Source: Acidobacterium sp. (lineage in GTDB: Bacteria > Acidobacteriota > Vicinamibacteria > Vicinamibacterales > UBA2999). From it: DNA of 64,000 nucleotides. The stretch spans positions 62,001 through 126,000 of the forward strand of contig NSIL01000001.1 of NCBI GenBank assembly GCA_002737365.1, in the 5' to 3' direction. Position 1 is the first letter of the stretch. The number at the start of each line of letters is the position of its first letter. The notes below the pieces were generated by a model. The model made no database searches. It was not told the origin of the DNA and worked only from the letters and a program-made list of their open reading frames with translations. Positions 41,900 to 50,462 of this stretch are shown one piece after another. The position numbers and the translations under genes are program-made.

Positions 41900-44590
41900 C
41901 TAGAACGTCGAGCCCACCGCGAATTTGAACGTAAACTTCTTGGCCGGCTGCAGGTTGTTGTCGAGCACGCCGAACCGCGACGGGTTGTAAGCGAAAATCA
42001 GCCGAAACGGAACGTTGAGCACCGGCATGAAGAACCGGATCTCGGCGCCGGTCGAAGTCTTGAACGCGGCGGCCTGCCCGATGACCTCGCGATAGGTGGG
42101 TGGCCCATTCGGGTTGGTGAGCTGCGTGGTCGAGAACGGGTCGTAGATCACCGGCGTCGACGGGTCCACGGTTCGGAAGATGTCTTCCTTCCAGCCAAAC
42201 CGCTCTCCCACTTCGCGCACTTGGCCGGTGTCGTAGAACAGCACGAGGCGCACCGGACCGGCGATGTTGATCAGGAACTCGCCGTTGAACAACATGCTCT
42301 TGTTGCCGCCCAGCACGAGGGATGGGTTACTGGGATCGCGCGGACCAATCGAGCGGATGTCAAAGCCGCGGATGGTGTATTCGCCGCCCAGATAAAGCGT
42401 CTCGGTGATCGGCAGGGTCGTCGTACTGCCGTAGGGACGGATCCACTCAAACTGCGAGCGGAACCCGATCGACATCCGCCGGCTGAGCGGCTGGAACCGC
42501 GCGTACTCGGTCCGCGGCTTGACGAAGTTGGTGTTGCCACCGAGACCGGCGAAATCGACTGAGCCCGTCAAGCGAGTGCCGCTGTTCGGGAAGATCGGAT
42601 TATCAACCGTGTTGTGCACGAAGCTCGGCGTCACCTTGCTGATGGTGCGGCGGCCGCCTTCGCCAATCAGCAGAGAGTCAGCCAGGTACGGATTGCGGCG
42701 GACCAGTTCGTCCGAATAATACAGTGGATTGAGGTCCGACACGGTCACCGCCTCGTAGCTGTACACCAGGAACATGCGCGAGAAGCCGGCCAGCGGGAAG
42801 CCCGCGGTGACGTTGCCGCCTGTGGCCTCCTGCGTGAACTGGTCGATGTAGCGCAGCGTCCGCTTGTAGACGTCGAGGCCACCCGTGATATTGCGATCAA
42901 ACAGAAACGGCTCTGAGAATGCGACCTGGTAGTTCTCCGAGCGCGAGCCCATCTGCAGCGACACGGTCAGCGATTCGCCGCGGCCCATGAAGTTCGAGGT
43001 CTGGAACGACAACTGCCCGAAGAAGCCTTCGAACTGCGAGACGCCGGCGCCGAAGGTGAGCTGGTTGCGGTTCTGCTCTTCCAGCTTCAGCGTGACGTCA
43101 ACTTCGTTCTTGGCCCCGGGCGTCTTCTGGACGTCAACGCCCTGGCCCTCTTCGAGCGGCTTAAAGTAGCCGAGTTGGTTCAATCGCTTGATGCTGTACT
43201 TCAGCGACTCGGTGTTGAAGGGCGCGCCTTCGACCAACCGCACTTCTCGGCGAATTACGTTATCGCGCGTCGTCGTGTTGCCGATGAAGGTCAGGCGATT
43301 GACGAAGTACTGCTCGCCCTCCTGCATGCGCATGACGACGTTCACGGTCGGCTCGGCCGGACCGGCCAGTGGTCCGGTCGCCGCTTCCACCGGCGCAAGG
43401 TCGGGGAACCCGGTGAATTCAAAGTAGCCGCCGGCGCCGTAGACTTCCCGCGTCTTGACCAGGCCGGCGCGAATCGGCTTATCGCTGTACCAGTCCCCGG
43501 TCTTCAACTTGTAGAGCGGTTGCAGGAACTCGGTCTTGACGATCTTGTTGCCCTCGAATGTGAACTCGCCCACCTTGTAGCGCGGGCCTTCGTCCACCGG
43601 CACGCTCAACTCGACCCAGCGCGTGTTCTTGTCCTTGCTGTCCTCGAGCGTCTTGATCTCCGGCGTACCGACACGGGCGCTGATGTAGCCCTTGTTGCGG
43701 TAGTACTCGACCACCTTCTCGGCGTCTTCTTCGAACTTGGCTTCCTGGTAGATGCCCTTGCCGCCGATCCACGACAGCCAGCTGTGCGCCTTAGTCGACT
43801 TCATCTGCTTACTGAGCGTGCCGTCGCTGACCTCGGTATTGCCTTTGAAGTCGATGGTCCGGATCTTGACCTTCGGACCCTCCTGTACGTCGAACACCAC
43901 TTTCACCAGCTTGGGACCCGTCGGCAGCGGCTCGACCTTCGAGGTGACCTCGGCGAACTCGTAGCCCTTGTCGGCCATGAAGCTCTTGACCAGGCCCTGG
44001 ACCCGCCGGACGACGGCCTGATCGAGGAACGAGTCGAGCCGAAGCGAGATGCCGAGCTCCTTCATCTTCTCGTCGATCTTGGTGCGTTCGACCTTGCTTG
44101 AACCCGTGTAGTCGACAATCTTCACGCGCGGCCGTTCTTCCATGTGATAAATCACATGCTTCGCCATCACGCCATTGGCGAACTGTTCGTCGATCGTTTC
44201 AATCCACAGGTTGTCGAGGAAGCCGGTACCCCACAGCCGCTTGAAGTCGTCGAGCAGCGTCTTTTCGGTCGCCTCGTTGTAGGGCACCCACGCATTCTCG
44301 GAAGGTCGGCTGAGCGGCGTCTGAATGTAATAGAGATAGGTTTGCGGTTCGATGATTGATTCGTTGATCGGGTGGAACCGGATCTCGGTCGGCCAGACGA
44401 CCGCGCCCGAGCCGGTGGGCGGCTGGTTGGCAGCCGGCTGCGCGGCCGGAATGCCCGCAGCCTGAGCCGGCAGCGGCGGCGGCGGCACCGGAGCCTGGGC
44501 CATTGCCACCGACGGAACGGTCAATAATGCCGAAAGGACAAGGATTCGTGGAATCAAAACGTACACACCTGCCGAACGCTGGCTAGACAA
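41900..44590 (-). CDS. bamA: outer-membrane protein assembly factor BamA
   Basis: 896 residues. Signal peptide (...LLTVPSVAMA), Pro/Ala-rich segment, about five POTRA domains (about 95-490, with VKIVDYTGSSKVERTKIDEKM and VKIRTIDFKGNTEVSD) and an Omp85 barrel ending in FKFAVGSTF. The barrel has the IRGFDIRSIGPRDP motif. It inserts outer-membrane proteins. The TTG at 44590 is the longest start; a GTG at 44566 gives a tidier signal peptide and is possible. First gene of a long leftward operon. Confidence 0.95.
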   Translation of the reverse strand: MSSQRSAGVYVLIPRILVLSALLTVPSVAMAQAPVPPPPLPAQAAGIPAAQPAANQPPTGSGAVVWPTEIRFHPINESIIEPQTYLYYIQTPLSRPSENAWVPYNEATEKTLLDDFKRLWGTGFLDNLWIETIDEQFANGVMAKHVIYHMEERPRVKIVDYTGSSKVERTKIDEKMKELGISLRLDSFLDQAVVRRVQGLVKSFMADKGYEFAEVTSKVEPLPTGPKLVKVVFDVQEGPKVKIRTIDFKGNTEVSDGTLSKQMKSTKAHSWLSWIGGKGIYQEAKFEEDAEKVVEYYRNKGYISARVGTPEIKTLEDSKDKNTRWVELSVPVDEGPRYKVGEFTFEGNKIVKTEFLQPLYKLKTGDWYSDKPIRAGLVKTREVYGAGGYFEFTGFPDLAPVEAATGPLAGPAEPTVNVVMRMQEGEQYFVNRLTFIGNTTTRDNVIRREVRLVEGAPFNTESLKYSIKRLNQLGYFKPLEEGQGVDVQKTPGAKNEVDVTLKLEEQNRNQLTFGAGVSQFEGFFGQLSFQTSNFMGRGESLTVSLQMGSRSENYQVAFSEPFLFDRNITGGLDVYKRTLRYIDQFTQEATGGNVTAGFPLAGFSRMFLVYSYEAVTVSDLNPLYYSDELVRRNPYLADSLLIGEGGRRTISKVTPSFVHNTVDNPIFPNSGTRLTGSVDFAGLGGNTNFVKPRTEYARFQPLSRRMSIGFRSQFEWIRPYGSTTTLPITETLYLGGEYTIRGFDIRSIGPRDPSNPSLVLGGNKSMLFNGEFLINIAGPVRLVLFYDTGQVREVGERFGWKEDIFRTVDPSTPVIYDPFSTTQLTNPNGPPTYREVIGQAAAFKTSTGAEIRFFMPVLNVPFRLIFAYNPSRFGVLDNNLQPAKKFTFKFAVGSTF

Positions 44591-44663
44591 ACCTTAATGT
44601 TACCGCGACTCCGCCGTGGGCGGGCCAGCAAAAACCAACGCCGGAGGCGGGTTAGCCAAACTG

Positions 44664-47108
44664 TCAGACGTTCGAGCTCAACCGCCGGCCTGCGACGACC
44701 GGCTGGCCTGCCGGACGGTAGGCTAATAGGCCGCCTTCCAGGTAAACCTCGATCTCGCCCCCCTGCAGCTGCCCGCGGATAAGCTCCTCGGCCAAAGGGT
44801 CCTCGATGTAGCGCTGGATGGCGCGACGCAGCGGGCGGGCGCCATACGAGCGGTCCTTGCAGGTGATGTCGATAATCCAGTCCGCCACCTCGGGCGAGAC
44901 CAGCACCTTCATCCGGCGGTCGAGCAGGTTCAGGTTGAGCTGCTCCACGAGCAGCGTCAGAATCTTCCGCAGGTCATCGTCGTTCAAGGCCTCGAAGACG
45001 ATCAACTCGTCGACGCGGTTGATGAACTCGGGATTGAAGGTCCGCTTGACCTCGCCAAGCACCATCTCCTGCACGCCCTTCGCATCGCCGGCTTCCGACG
45101 CCTGGAAGCCCATCGACGCCTTTTTCTGGATGAAGCGCGCGCCGATGTTCGAAGTCATGATCAGAATCGCGTTCTTGAAGTTGACGCGATTGCCCAGGCC
45201 GTCGGTCAGGTGGCCGTCCTCGAACACCTGCAGCAGGATGTTGAAGATGTCGGGGTGCGCCTTCTCGATTTCATCGAGCAGCACCACGGAGTACGGATTC
45301 CGCTTGACCTTCTCGGTGAGCTGGCCGCCCTCTTCGTGGCCGACGTAGCCCGGCGGCGAGCCGATTAGCTTCGAGACCGAGTGCTTCTCCATGTATTCCG
45401 ACATGTCGAAGCGGATCAGGGCGTTCTCGCTGCCGAACAAGAACTGGGCGAGTGCGCGGGCCAGTTCGGTCTTGCCGACGCCGGTCGGCCCCAGGAACAT
45501 GAAGCTGCCCACAGGACGATTCGGGCTCTTGAGCCCGGCGCGCGATCGGCGAATGGCCCGTGACACCGCCGAGATGGCGCGCTCCTGGCTGATCACGCGC
45601 TTGTGGAGGTCCGCCTCCATGCGAATCAGCTTGTCGCTTTCGTCCTGGTTGATCGACGACAACGGGACGCCGGTCCACTTCGAGACGACCTCGTCAATCT
45701 CCGCGCGCGAGACCACGACCTTGCGGGCGCTCGAGCGCACGTCGAACTTCTCCCGGACGAACTGCAGGTTCTCGCGCGCCACCTGTTCCTGCTCACGGTA
45801 GAACTGCGCCTTGTCGAAGTCTTTCTGCGAGACCGCGCTTTCCATCTGCTCGACGGCGACGCGGATGCTCTTGTTGATTTCGCCGAACTCTGAGCTGTAG
45901 CCGGCCTCGCGCAGCTTGGCGCGCGCGCCGGCTTCGTCGACGAGGTCAATCGCCTTGTCGGGCAGGAAGCGATCGGTGATGTAGCGGCTCGACTGGTAGA
46001 CCGCGGCCTCGAGGGCCTCGCGGGTGTACTCGACGTGGTGAAACTGCTCGTAGCGCTCCTTGATTCCCAGCAGGATCGAGATGGTCTCCCCTTCCGACGG
46101 CGGATCGACCTTGATCGCCTGGAAGCGGCGCTCGAGCGAGCGGTCTTTCTCGATGTATTTCCGGTACTCGGCCGGCGTGGTCGCGCCAATACAGCGGATC
46201 TCGCCGCGGCTGAGGGCCGGCTTCAGGATGTTGGCCGCATCGAGCGATCCTTCCGCCGAGCCCGCCCCCACCAGCGTATGCAACTCGTCGATAAAGACGA
46301 TGATGTGCGGGTTGTCGACCAGCTCTTTCATGATCGCCTTGAGGCGCTCTTCGAACTGGCCACGATACTTGGTGCCGGCGACGATCAGCGAGATGTCGAG
46401 CGCCAACAGGCGCTTGTCGGCGAGGAAATGCGGGACATCACCGTAGACGATCTTCTGGGCGAGCCCTTCGACGATGGCGGTCTTGCCGACACCGGGTTCG
46501 CCGATCAGCACGGCGTTGTTCTTGGTGCGACGGCACAGCACCTGCTGCACGCGCTCCAACTCGTAGTCGCGGCCGACCAGCGGATCGAGCACGTTCTTCA
46601 TCGCGGCCTCGGTGAGGTCGCGGCTGAACTCCGCCAGCAGTGGGGTCTCCTTGACACGCGTCAGCGAGGTCTTCTCGTTCAGCAATTGCACGATGTCTTC
46701 GCGCACCTGGTGCAGGCGCATCCCTTTTTCCATGAGGATGGTCGCCGCTACCGAGCGCTCCTCGCGGAGGATGCCCAACAGCAGGTGCTCAGTGCCGATG
46801 TAGTTGTGCAGCAGCCGGTCGGCCTCTTCCGCGGCGTACTGCAACACGCGCTTGGTTTCGGCACTGAACGGGATCTCGACCGAGGTCGAGACCTTTTCGC
46901 GGAAGACCGTGCGGCCTTCGATGTCCTTGCGGATGTTCTCGAGGGAAAGATGGGATCGGGCGAAGATCCGGCTCGTCAGGCCCTTGCCCTCCCGGATCAA
47001 CCCTAGAAGCAGATGCTCGGTTTCAATCGAAATGCTGCCGAGCTGACTCGCTTCGTAGCGGGCGAAGAACAACACCCGCCTGGCTCGTTCAGTATAGCGT
47101 TCGAACAT
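44664..47108 (-). CDS. clpC: ATP-dependent Clp protease ATP-binding subunit ClpC
   Basis: 814 residues from ATG at 47108 ([20 protein letters not shown]). Two Clp-N repeats (1-145), AAA-1 with GEPGVGKT, a UVR-like middle (about 425-460), AAA-2 with GPTGVGKT and a C-terminal D2 domain. The [12 protein letters not shown] Walker B and [19 protein letters not shown] are typical. It unfolds proteins for ClpP, not encoded here. The spacing from bamA (73 bp) and a TATAAT 25 nt upstream mark a separate transcript. Confidence 0.96.
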   Translation of the reverse strand: MFERYTERARRVLFFARYEASQLGSISIETEHLLLGLIREGKGLTSRIFARSHLSLENIRKDIEGRTVFREKVSTSVEIPFSAETKRVLQYAAEEADRLLHNYIGTEHLLLGILREERSVAATILMEKGMRLHQVREDIVQLLNEKTSLTRVKETPLLAEFSRDLTEAAMKNVLDPLVGRDYELERVQQVLCRRTKNNAVLIGEPGVGKTAIVEGLAQKIVYGDVPHFLADKRLLALDISLIVAGTKYRGQFEERLKAIMKELVDNPHIIVFIDELHTLVGAGSAEGSLDAANILKPALSRGEIRCIGATTPAEYRKYIEKDRSLERRFQAIKVDPPSEGETISILLGIKERYEQFHHVEYTREALEAAVYQSSRYITDRFLPDKAIDLVDEAGARAKLREAGYSSEFGEINKSIRVAVEQMESAVSQKDFDKAQFYREQEQVARENLQFVREKFDVRSSARKVVVSRAEIDEVVSKWTGVPLSSINQDESDKLIRMEADLHKRVISQERAISAVSRAIRRSRAGLKSPNRPVGSFMFLGPTGVGKTELARALAQFLFGSENALIRFDMSEYMEKHSVSKLIGSPPGYVGHEEGGQLTEKVKRNPYSVVLLDEIEKAHPDIFNILLQVFEDGHLTDGLGNRVNFKNAILIMTSNIGARFIQKKASMGFQASEAGDAKGVQEMVLGEVKRTFNPEFINRVDELIVFEALNDDDLRKILTLLVEQLNLNLLDRRMKVLVSPEVADWIIDITCKDRSYGARPLRRAIQRYIEDPLAEELIRGQLQGGEIEVYLEGGLLAYRPAGQPVVAGRRLSSNV

Positions 47109-47133
47109 CCGCCGCCCAAGCCCCCTGCACGAC

Positions 47134-47139
47134 ATTATA
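47134..47139 (-). promoter_or_regulatory. TATAAT -10 for clpC
   Basis: Consensus -10 on the minus strand ends 25 nt before the clpC ATG, leaving room for the GGCGGCGG stretch next to the start. Confidence 0.4.
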
Positions 47140-47163
47140 CGGCAGGAAGGCCTCGTTCCATGC

Positions 47164-47186
47164 CTACGGTGCCCGTAAGTGGCAGA
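47164..47186. repeat. short palindrome plus GTGGCAGA tail, copy 2
   Basis: CTACGG-TGC-CCGTAA followed by GTGGCAGA; matches 7674-7696. It lies between clpC and the antitoxin gene. Confidence 0.45.
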
Positions 47187-47225
47187 AATTGCGACACTTC
47201 TGAGAATTGGATCGCGTCTGGGCTC

Positions 47226-47266
47226 TTGGATTACGACCGCCGACCGCGTATGCTTACCATATATGG
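47226..47266 (+). promoter_or_regulatory. promoter (TTGGAT-17-TATGCT) and operator palindrome of the second VapBC-type module
   Basis: -35 TTGGAT (47226-47231) and -10 TATGCT (47249-47254) are separated by 17 bp. The perfect palindrome CCATATATGG (47257-47266) covers the start codon (47263), 8 nt after the -10. Both the near-leaderless start and the TATGCT box repeat those of the vapBC locus at 17.6 kb. Confidence 0.55.
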
Positions 47267-47508
47267 CAACAAGACGTGTCAAGACCACCGTCTACCTGGA
47301 CGCTGATGTCTATCGTCGGCTAAAGACACTCGGCCGTTCACGCTCGATGACGCCCGCTGCGCTGCTCCGGGAAGCCGTGGCCGTCTTCACCGACGCGCAT
47401 GAGACGCGCCGCCTGCCGCGGAGCATTGGCGCGGGGGCCAGCGGGACCGGCGATCTAGCCAGTCGTGTCGACGAAGTGCTCGCCAATGGCTTCGGCCGGG
47501 ACCAATGA
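47263..47508 (+). CDS. ribbon-helix-helix antitoxin (CopG-like)
   Basis: 81 residues from ATG at 47263. KTTVYLDADVYRRLKTLGRSRSMTPAALLREAVAVF is a ribbon-helix-helix DNA-binding domain; the C-terminal half (ASGTGDLASRVDEVLANGFG) would bind the toxin. A longer frame begins at 47179, but the promoter falls between the two starts, so the shorter one is chosen. Its stop overlaps the toxin start (ATGA). Confidence 0.88.
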   Translation: MATRRVKTTVYLDADVYRRLKTLGRSRSMTPAALLREAVAVFTDAHETRRLPRSIGAGASGTGDLASRVDEVLANGFGRDQ

Positions 47509-47918
47509 TCGTCGCCGACACGAGCGCGGTCATTGCCCTGCTCGATCGTGATGAGCGGCACCACGGGGTGATCAAGGCGTTGTTTGCGCGCGACGCTGAA
47601 CCGTGGCTGCTGCCGTGGGCGACGCTGCCGGAAGTGGACTATCTCGCGGCGCAGCGCATGGGCGCGCGCGTCCATGCGCTCTGGATGGACGACCTCACCG
47701 ACGGCACCTACCACGTGCACTGGGGTAACGACGAAGACCTGGAACACGCCAGGAAGATTCAGAAGAAATACCAATCACTCAATCTCGGCCTGGTCGACGC
47801 GATCGTAATGGCCGTCGCGGAAGGCGTCCGCGCCACGGCGATCGTCACGCTCGACCTACGTCACTTCGGTGCAGTGGAGCTAAAGGGCGCACCGAAACTC
47901 TATCCACGCGACCTGTAG
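47505..47918 (+). CDS. PIN-domain toxin (VapC-type)
   Basis: 137 residues. Acidic active-site residues: Asp5 in VADTSAVIALLDRDERHH, Glu in LPEVDYLAA, Asp in LGLVDAIVMAVAE and TLDLRHF. It should be an RNase toxin neutralised by the upstream antitoxin. It belongs to a different PIN subgroup from the toxin at 17 kb (no GGNDLLIA motif). Followed after 48 bp by an oxidoreductase with its own -10. Confidence 0.9.
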   Translation: MIVADTSAVIALLDRDERHHGVIKALFARDAEPWLLPWATLPEVDYLAAQRMGARVHALWMDDLTDGTYHVHWGNDEDLEHARKIQKKYQSLNLGLVDAIVMAVAEGVRATAIVTLDLRHFGAVELKGAPKLYPRDL

Positions 47919-47954
47919 TGGTCATCTCGCCGCCAGCCAGTCGCGCCCTTGAAC

Positions 47955-47960
47955 TATGAT
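47955..47960 (+). promoter_or_regulatory. -10-like TATGAT before the oxidoreductase at 47967
   Basis: TATGAT ends 6 nt before the ATG; no Shine-Dalgarno is present, so a leaderless mRNA is likely if this box is used. Confidence 0.4.
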
Positions 47961-47966
47961 TTCACA

Positions 47967-48854
47967 ATGTCAGCCACCATTGGATTCATCGGCCTGGGCC
48001 TCATGGGCAAGCCCATGGCCCTTAACCTCCTCAAAAAGGGCTTCGCCGTCGTCGTTCATAGCCGCAGTCGCGGCCCGGTCGACGAACTGGTCGCGGCCGG
48101 TGCCACCGCAGCCAACTCCCCTGCCGAAGTCGCACGAGCGGCGTCGAAGTTCGTCACAATGCTGCCGGATGGCCCGGACGTGTCGCTGGTGCTCGAAGGG
48201 GCAACCGGCATCTTCAGCGCGATGCAGCCGGGCACGGTCATCCTTGATTCATCGACCATCGCGCCGGCCACCGCCAAGCGCCTGGCGGCGGCGACGGCCG
48301 AACGCGGCGGCCAGTTCCTGGATGGCCCGGTCAGCGGCGGCGAGATCGGCGCGATTGCCGGCACGCTCGCCTTCATGATTGGCGGCGAGGCGGCGGCGGT
48401 CGAGGCCATGCGGCCGGTGATCGAGGCCATGGGGTCGCCGGACAAGCTCGTGCACGTCGGTGACTCCGGCGCTGGACAGGTCTGCAAAGCCTGCAACCAG
48501 ATCGTCCTGGGCGGCACCATGGCCGTCGTCGCCGAAGCGATCGCACTGTCGCGCAAGGCTGGAGTCGACCCCATGAAGGTGCGCGCCGCGCTGATGGGGG
48601 GCTTCGCGCAGAGCCGCGTGCTCGACGTGCACGGCGAGCGCATGATCACCGGCAACTGGAAGCCGGGCTTCAAGGCCAGGTTCTTCAAGAAGGATCTGGG
48701 GATCGCGATGAACACGTTGGCGGAGAACGGCGTGCCCGCCTATTCCAGCGCCGTGGTGCAACAGCTGGTGCAGGCACAGATCACCGCGGGCGAAGGCGAA
48801 GAGGATTACTCCGGTCTCGCCAAGGCGATCTTCAAGCTCGCTGGTCTGCAGTAG
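47967..48854 (+). CDS. NAD(P)-dependent beta-hydroxyacid dehydrogenase (3-hydroxyisobutyrate dehydrogenase/tartronate semialdehyde reductase family)
   Basis: 295 residues. Rossmann IGFIGLGLMGKPMALNL, substrate loop DGPVSGGEIGAIAGTLAFMIGG, catalytic Lys in GAGQVCKACNQIVLGG, and C-terminal KDLGIAMNTLAE. Substrate cannot be fixed from sequence. ATG at 47967 is supported by the -10 six nt upstream and by the family N-terminus; a TTG at 47949 is in frame but adds nothing conserved. Convergent with the next gene, 9 bp apart. Confidence 0.9.
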   Translation: MSATIGFIGLGLMGKPMALNLLKKGFAVVVHSRSRGPVDELVAAGATAANSPAEVARAASKFVTMLPDGPDVSLVLEGATGIFSAMQPGTVILDSSTIAPATAKRLAAATAERGGQFLDGPVSGGEIGAIAGTLAFMIGGEAAAVEAMRPVIEAMGSPDKLVHVGDSGAGQVCKACNQIVLGGTMAVVAEAIALSRKAGVDPMKVRAALMGGFAQSRVLDVHGERMITGNWKPGFKARFFKKDLGIAMNTLAENGVPAYSSAVVQQLVQAQITAGEGEEDYSGLAKAIFKLAGLQ

Positions 48855-48863
48855 CGCCGCACT

Positions 48864-49967
48864 TTAGCGCGGCCGAAATCGAGTCGGCGAGAACAGGTCG
48901 ATGGGGTGATGCGTCGCCCCGTCGATCGCCAGGTCGGCCAGGATCTCCCCTACTACGCTCGCAAACTTGTAGCCGTGGCCGGAACACGGCGACGCGATCA
49001 CAACTTGCTCGTGGTCGGGATGACTGCCGATCACGAAATGATGATCGGGTGTCAGCGTGTATTTGCAGGACACGGTCTCGACCAGCCTCCCCGCCGCGAG
49101 TGACGGCAGGCAGGGCGCAAGCGCAACGCGGATCGCCGCTTCGTCCTTCTGGAGGGAACGAAAGAACGCCACCTTCACGCGCCCGTCCTGATCGGCCGGA
49201 AATCCGTAGAACTGCACGCCGTCGCCGAGATCCCAGATGTAGATGGGAAACCGATCCGCGGCATATGCAGCAGCGCCGCCCGAGGGTTCGAGCCAATACA
49301 GCACCTGCGGCTCGACGACGAGCGGCAACTCGTCCACCTTGAATAGTGCTGATGCCCACGAGCCCGGCGCCAGGACGAGGCGACCGGCCTCGTATTGCGA
49401 GTGGGAGGTCGTCACTTCGACAGTTCCGGTGGCGGTGACGCGCCAGCCCTCGACCCGTTCGTCGAAGTGCAGGTGGGCGCCGTGAGCGGCCGCCACGTCC
49501 AAATGAGCCCGAATCGCTTCTTCCGGGAAAAGTGAACCTGCTTCACTTTCGTAAAAAGCGACGGTTTCTTGACGCGGGGTAAAAGGCGGAAACCGCCGAT
49601 GGATCTCCGCGGCATCGAGCAGTTCGTGCGCAAGGCCATGCTCACGCGCGCTGCGTAAGCTGCCGCTGACTACATCGCAGTCGGGCGCGCCGATCATCAG
49701 CCCACCGGTGATTTGGAGCAGCCGCCGCCCGGTATCGGTCTCGAGCCGACGCCATAACTCATAGGCCCGGCGCAGCAGCGGCACGTACGCGGGGTGTTCG
49801 AAATAGGCCAGGCGAATCACTCGCGACTTGCCATGGCTCGAGCCGCGATCGTGCGCGGCCTGGAACTGTTCAACGCCGAGCACGCGTTGGCCCCGCGACG
49901 CCAGGTGCGCGGCCGCCGCGCTCCCCATGCCGCCAAGGCCGACGACGATGGTGTCGAACGGTGGCAT
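48864..49967 (-). CDS. monomeric sarcosine oxidase / N-methyl-L-tryptophan oxidase family flavoenzyme
   Basis: 367 residues. FAD-binding VGLGGMGSAAAAHLASRG at the N-terminus, then GSSHGKSRVIRLAYFEHPAYVPL; the covalent-flavin Cys is in SCKYTLTPDHHFVIG, followed by SPCSGHGYKFASVVGEILADL. It oxidises secondary N-methyl amines to formaldehyde, amine and H2O2. The ESEAGSLFPEE segment contains copy 3 of the AACCTGCTTCACTTT repeat. Confidence 0.9.
   Translation of the reverse strand: MPPFDTIVVGLGGMGSAAAAHLASRGQRVLGVEQFQAAHDRGSSHGKSRVIRLAYFEHPAYVPLLRRAYELWRRLETDTGRRLLQITGGLMIGAPDCDVVSGSLRSAREHGLAHELLDAAEIHRRFPPFTPRQETVAFYESEAGSLFPEEAIRAHLDVAAAHGAHLHFDERVEGWRVTATGTVEVTTSHSQYEAGRLVLAPGSWASALFKVDELPLVVEPQVLYWLEPSGGAAAYAADRFPIYIWDLGDGVQFYGFPADQDGRVKVAFFRSLQKDEAAIRVALAPCLPSLAAGRLVETVSCKYTLTPDHHFVIGSHPDHEQVVIASPCSGHGYKFASVVGEILADLAIDGATHHPIDLFSPTRFRPR
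49535..49549. repeat. repeat AACCTGCTTCACTTT, copy 3
   Basis: Exact 15-mer inside the sarcosine-oxidase-like gene. Here GAAAAGTGAA before CCTGC and TTCACTTTC after it make a near-perfect stem, showing the element's palindromic design. Confidence 0.6.
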
Positions 49968-49976
49968 AGCGGATGA

Positions 49977-50180
49977 TCAGGCACACCAGGTCGCCACGCC
50001 GAGCGCGCGACAGACCTGCTGCATCTTGATGGCACTGAGCGTCCCGACCAAGCCCACCAGCCGCTCCTGCGCCACAGTCTGGACATGGTCAAGATTGATG
50101 GCCGAGTCGTACTTCAGGCCTTCGTCCACGCCGACATTGACCTCGCTCGGAGCCCCACGCCGCGCTACTCGGCGGGCCAT
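49977..50180 (-). pseudogene. MazF-type toxin lacking its N-terminal half
   Basis: 67 codons: after MARRVA the sequence RRGAPSEVNVGVDEGLKYDSAINLDHVQTV then LVGLVGTLSAIKMQQVCRALG matches the C-terminal half of MazF/PemK toxins (family about 110 residues). The first ~45-50 residues, including the RGD/RPxVV core with catalytic Arg, are missing. Its ATG overlaps the intact antitoxin's end, so the deletion removed sequence just after the junction. It is unlikely to have RNase activity. Confidence 0.78.
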
Positions 50181-50398
50181 TCCCCCTCCTTCTCCCAGCC
50201 GGCAAACTCGTCTTCGCGCCCGGTGTGGTCGGCGTCGGCGCGACGATACGCCGCCGAGATGGAGCCGGCTCGGCGCTGCCGCAGATACAGGTCGGCCGCA
50301 CGCCTCAACACCGCCGACCGGCCGTCGCGCTGCACTTCGCCGTCGCGATCGAGCCTGGCCAGCAGATGGTCGTCAAACGTGACCTGTATAGCTTTCAT
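50165..50398 (-). CDS. MazE-like ribbon-helix-helix antitoxin
   Basis: 77 residues. KAIQVTFDDHLLARLDRD and GRSAVLRRAADLYLRQRR form a ribbon-helix-helix domain; the tail (AYRRADADHTGREDEFAGWEKEGEWPAE) has the W-x-x-EG-WP motif typical of antitoxins of this MazF group. It overlaps the truncated toxin by 16 bp. It is intact and may still bind DNA or a toxin elsewhere. Confidence 0.85.
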   Translation of the reverse strand: MKAIQVTFDDHLLARLDRDGEVQRDGRSAVLRRAADLYLRQRRAGSISAAYRRADADHTGREDEFAGWEKEGEWPAE

Positions 50399-50462
50399 GT
50401 ACAGACCCTACAACATCTCCAATCCATCGACAAAATCCGGCTGCACTACAATCCCCGAGCCT

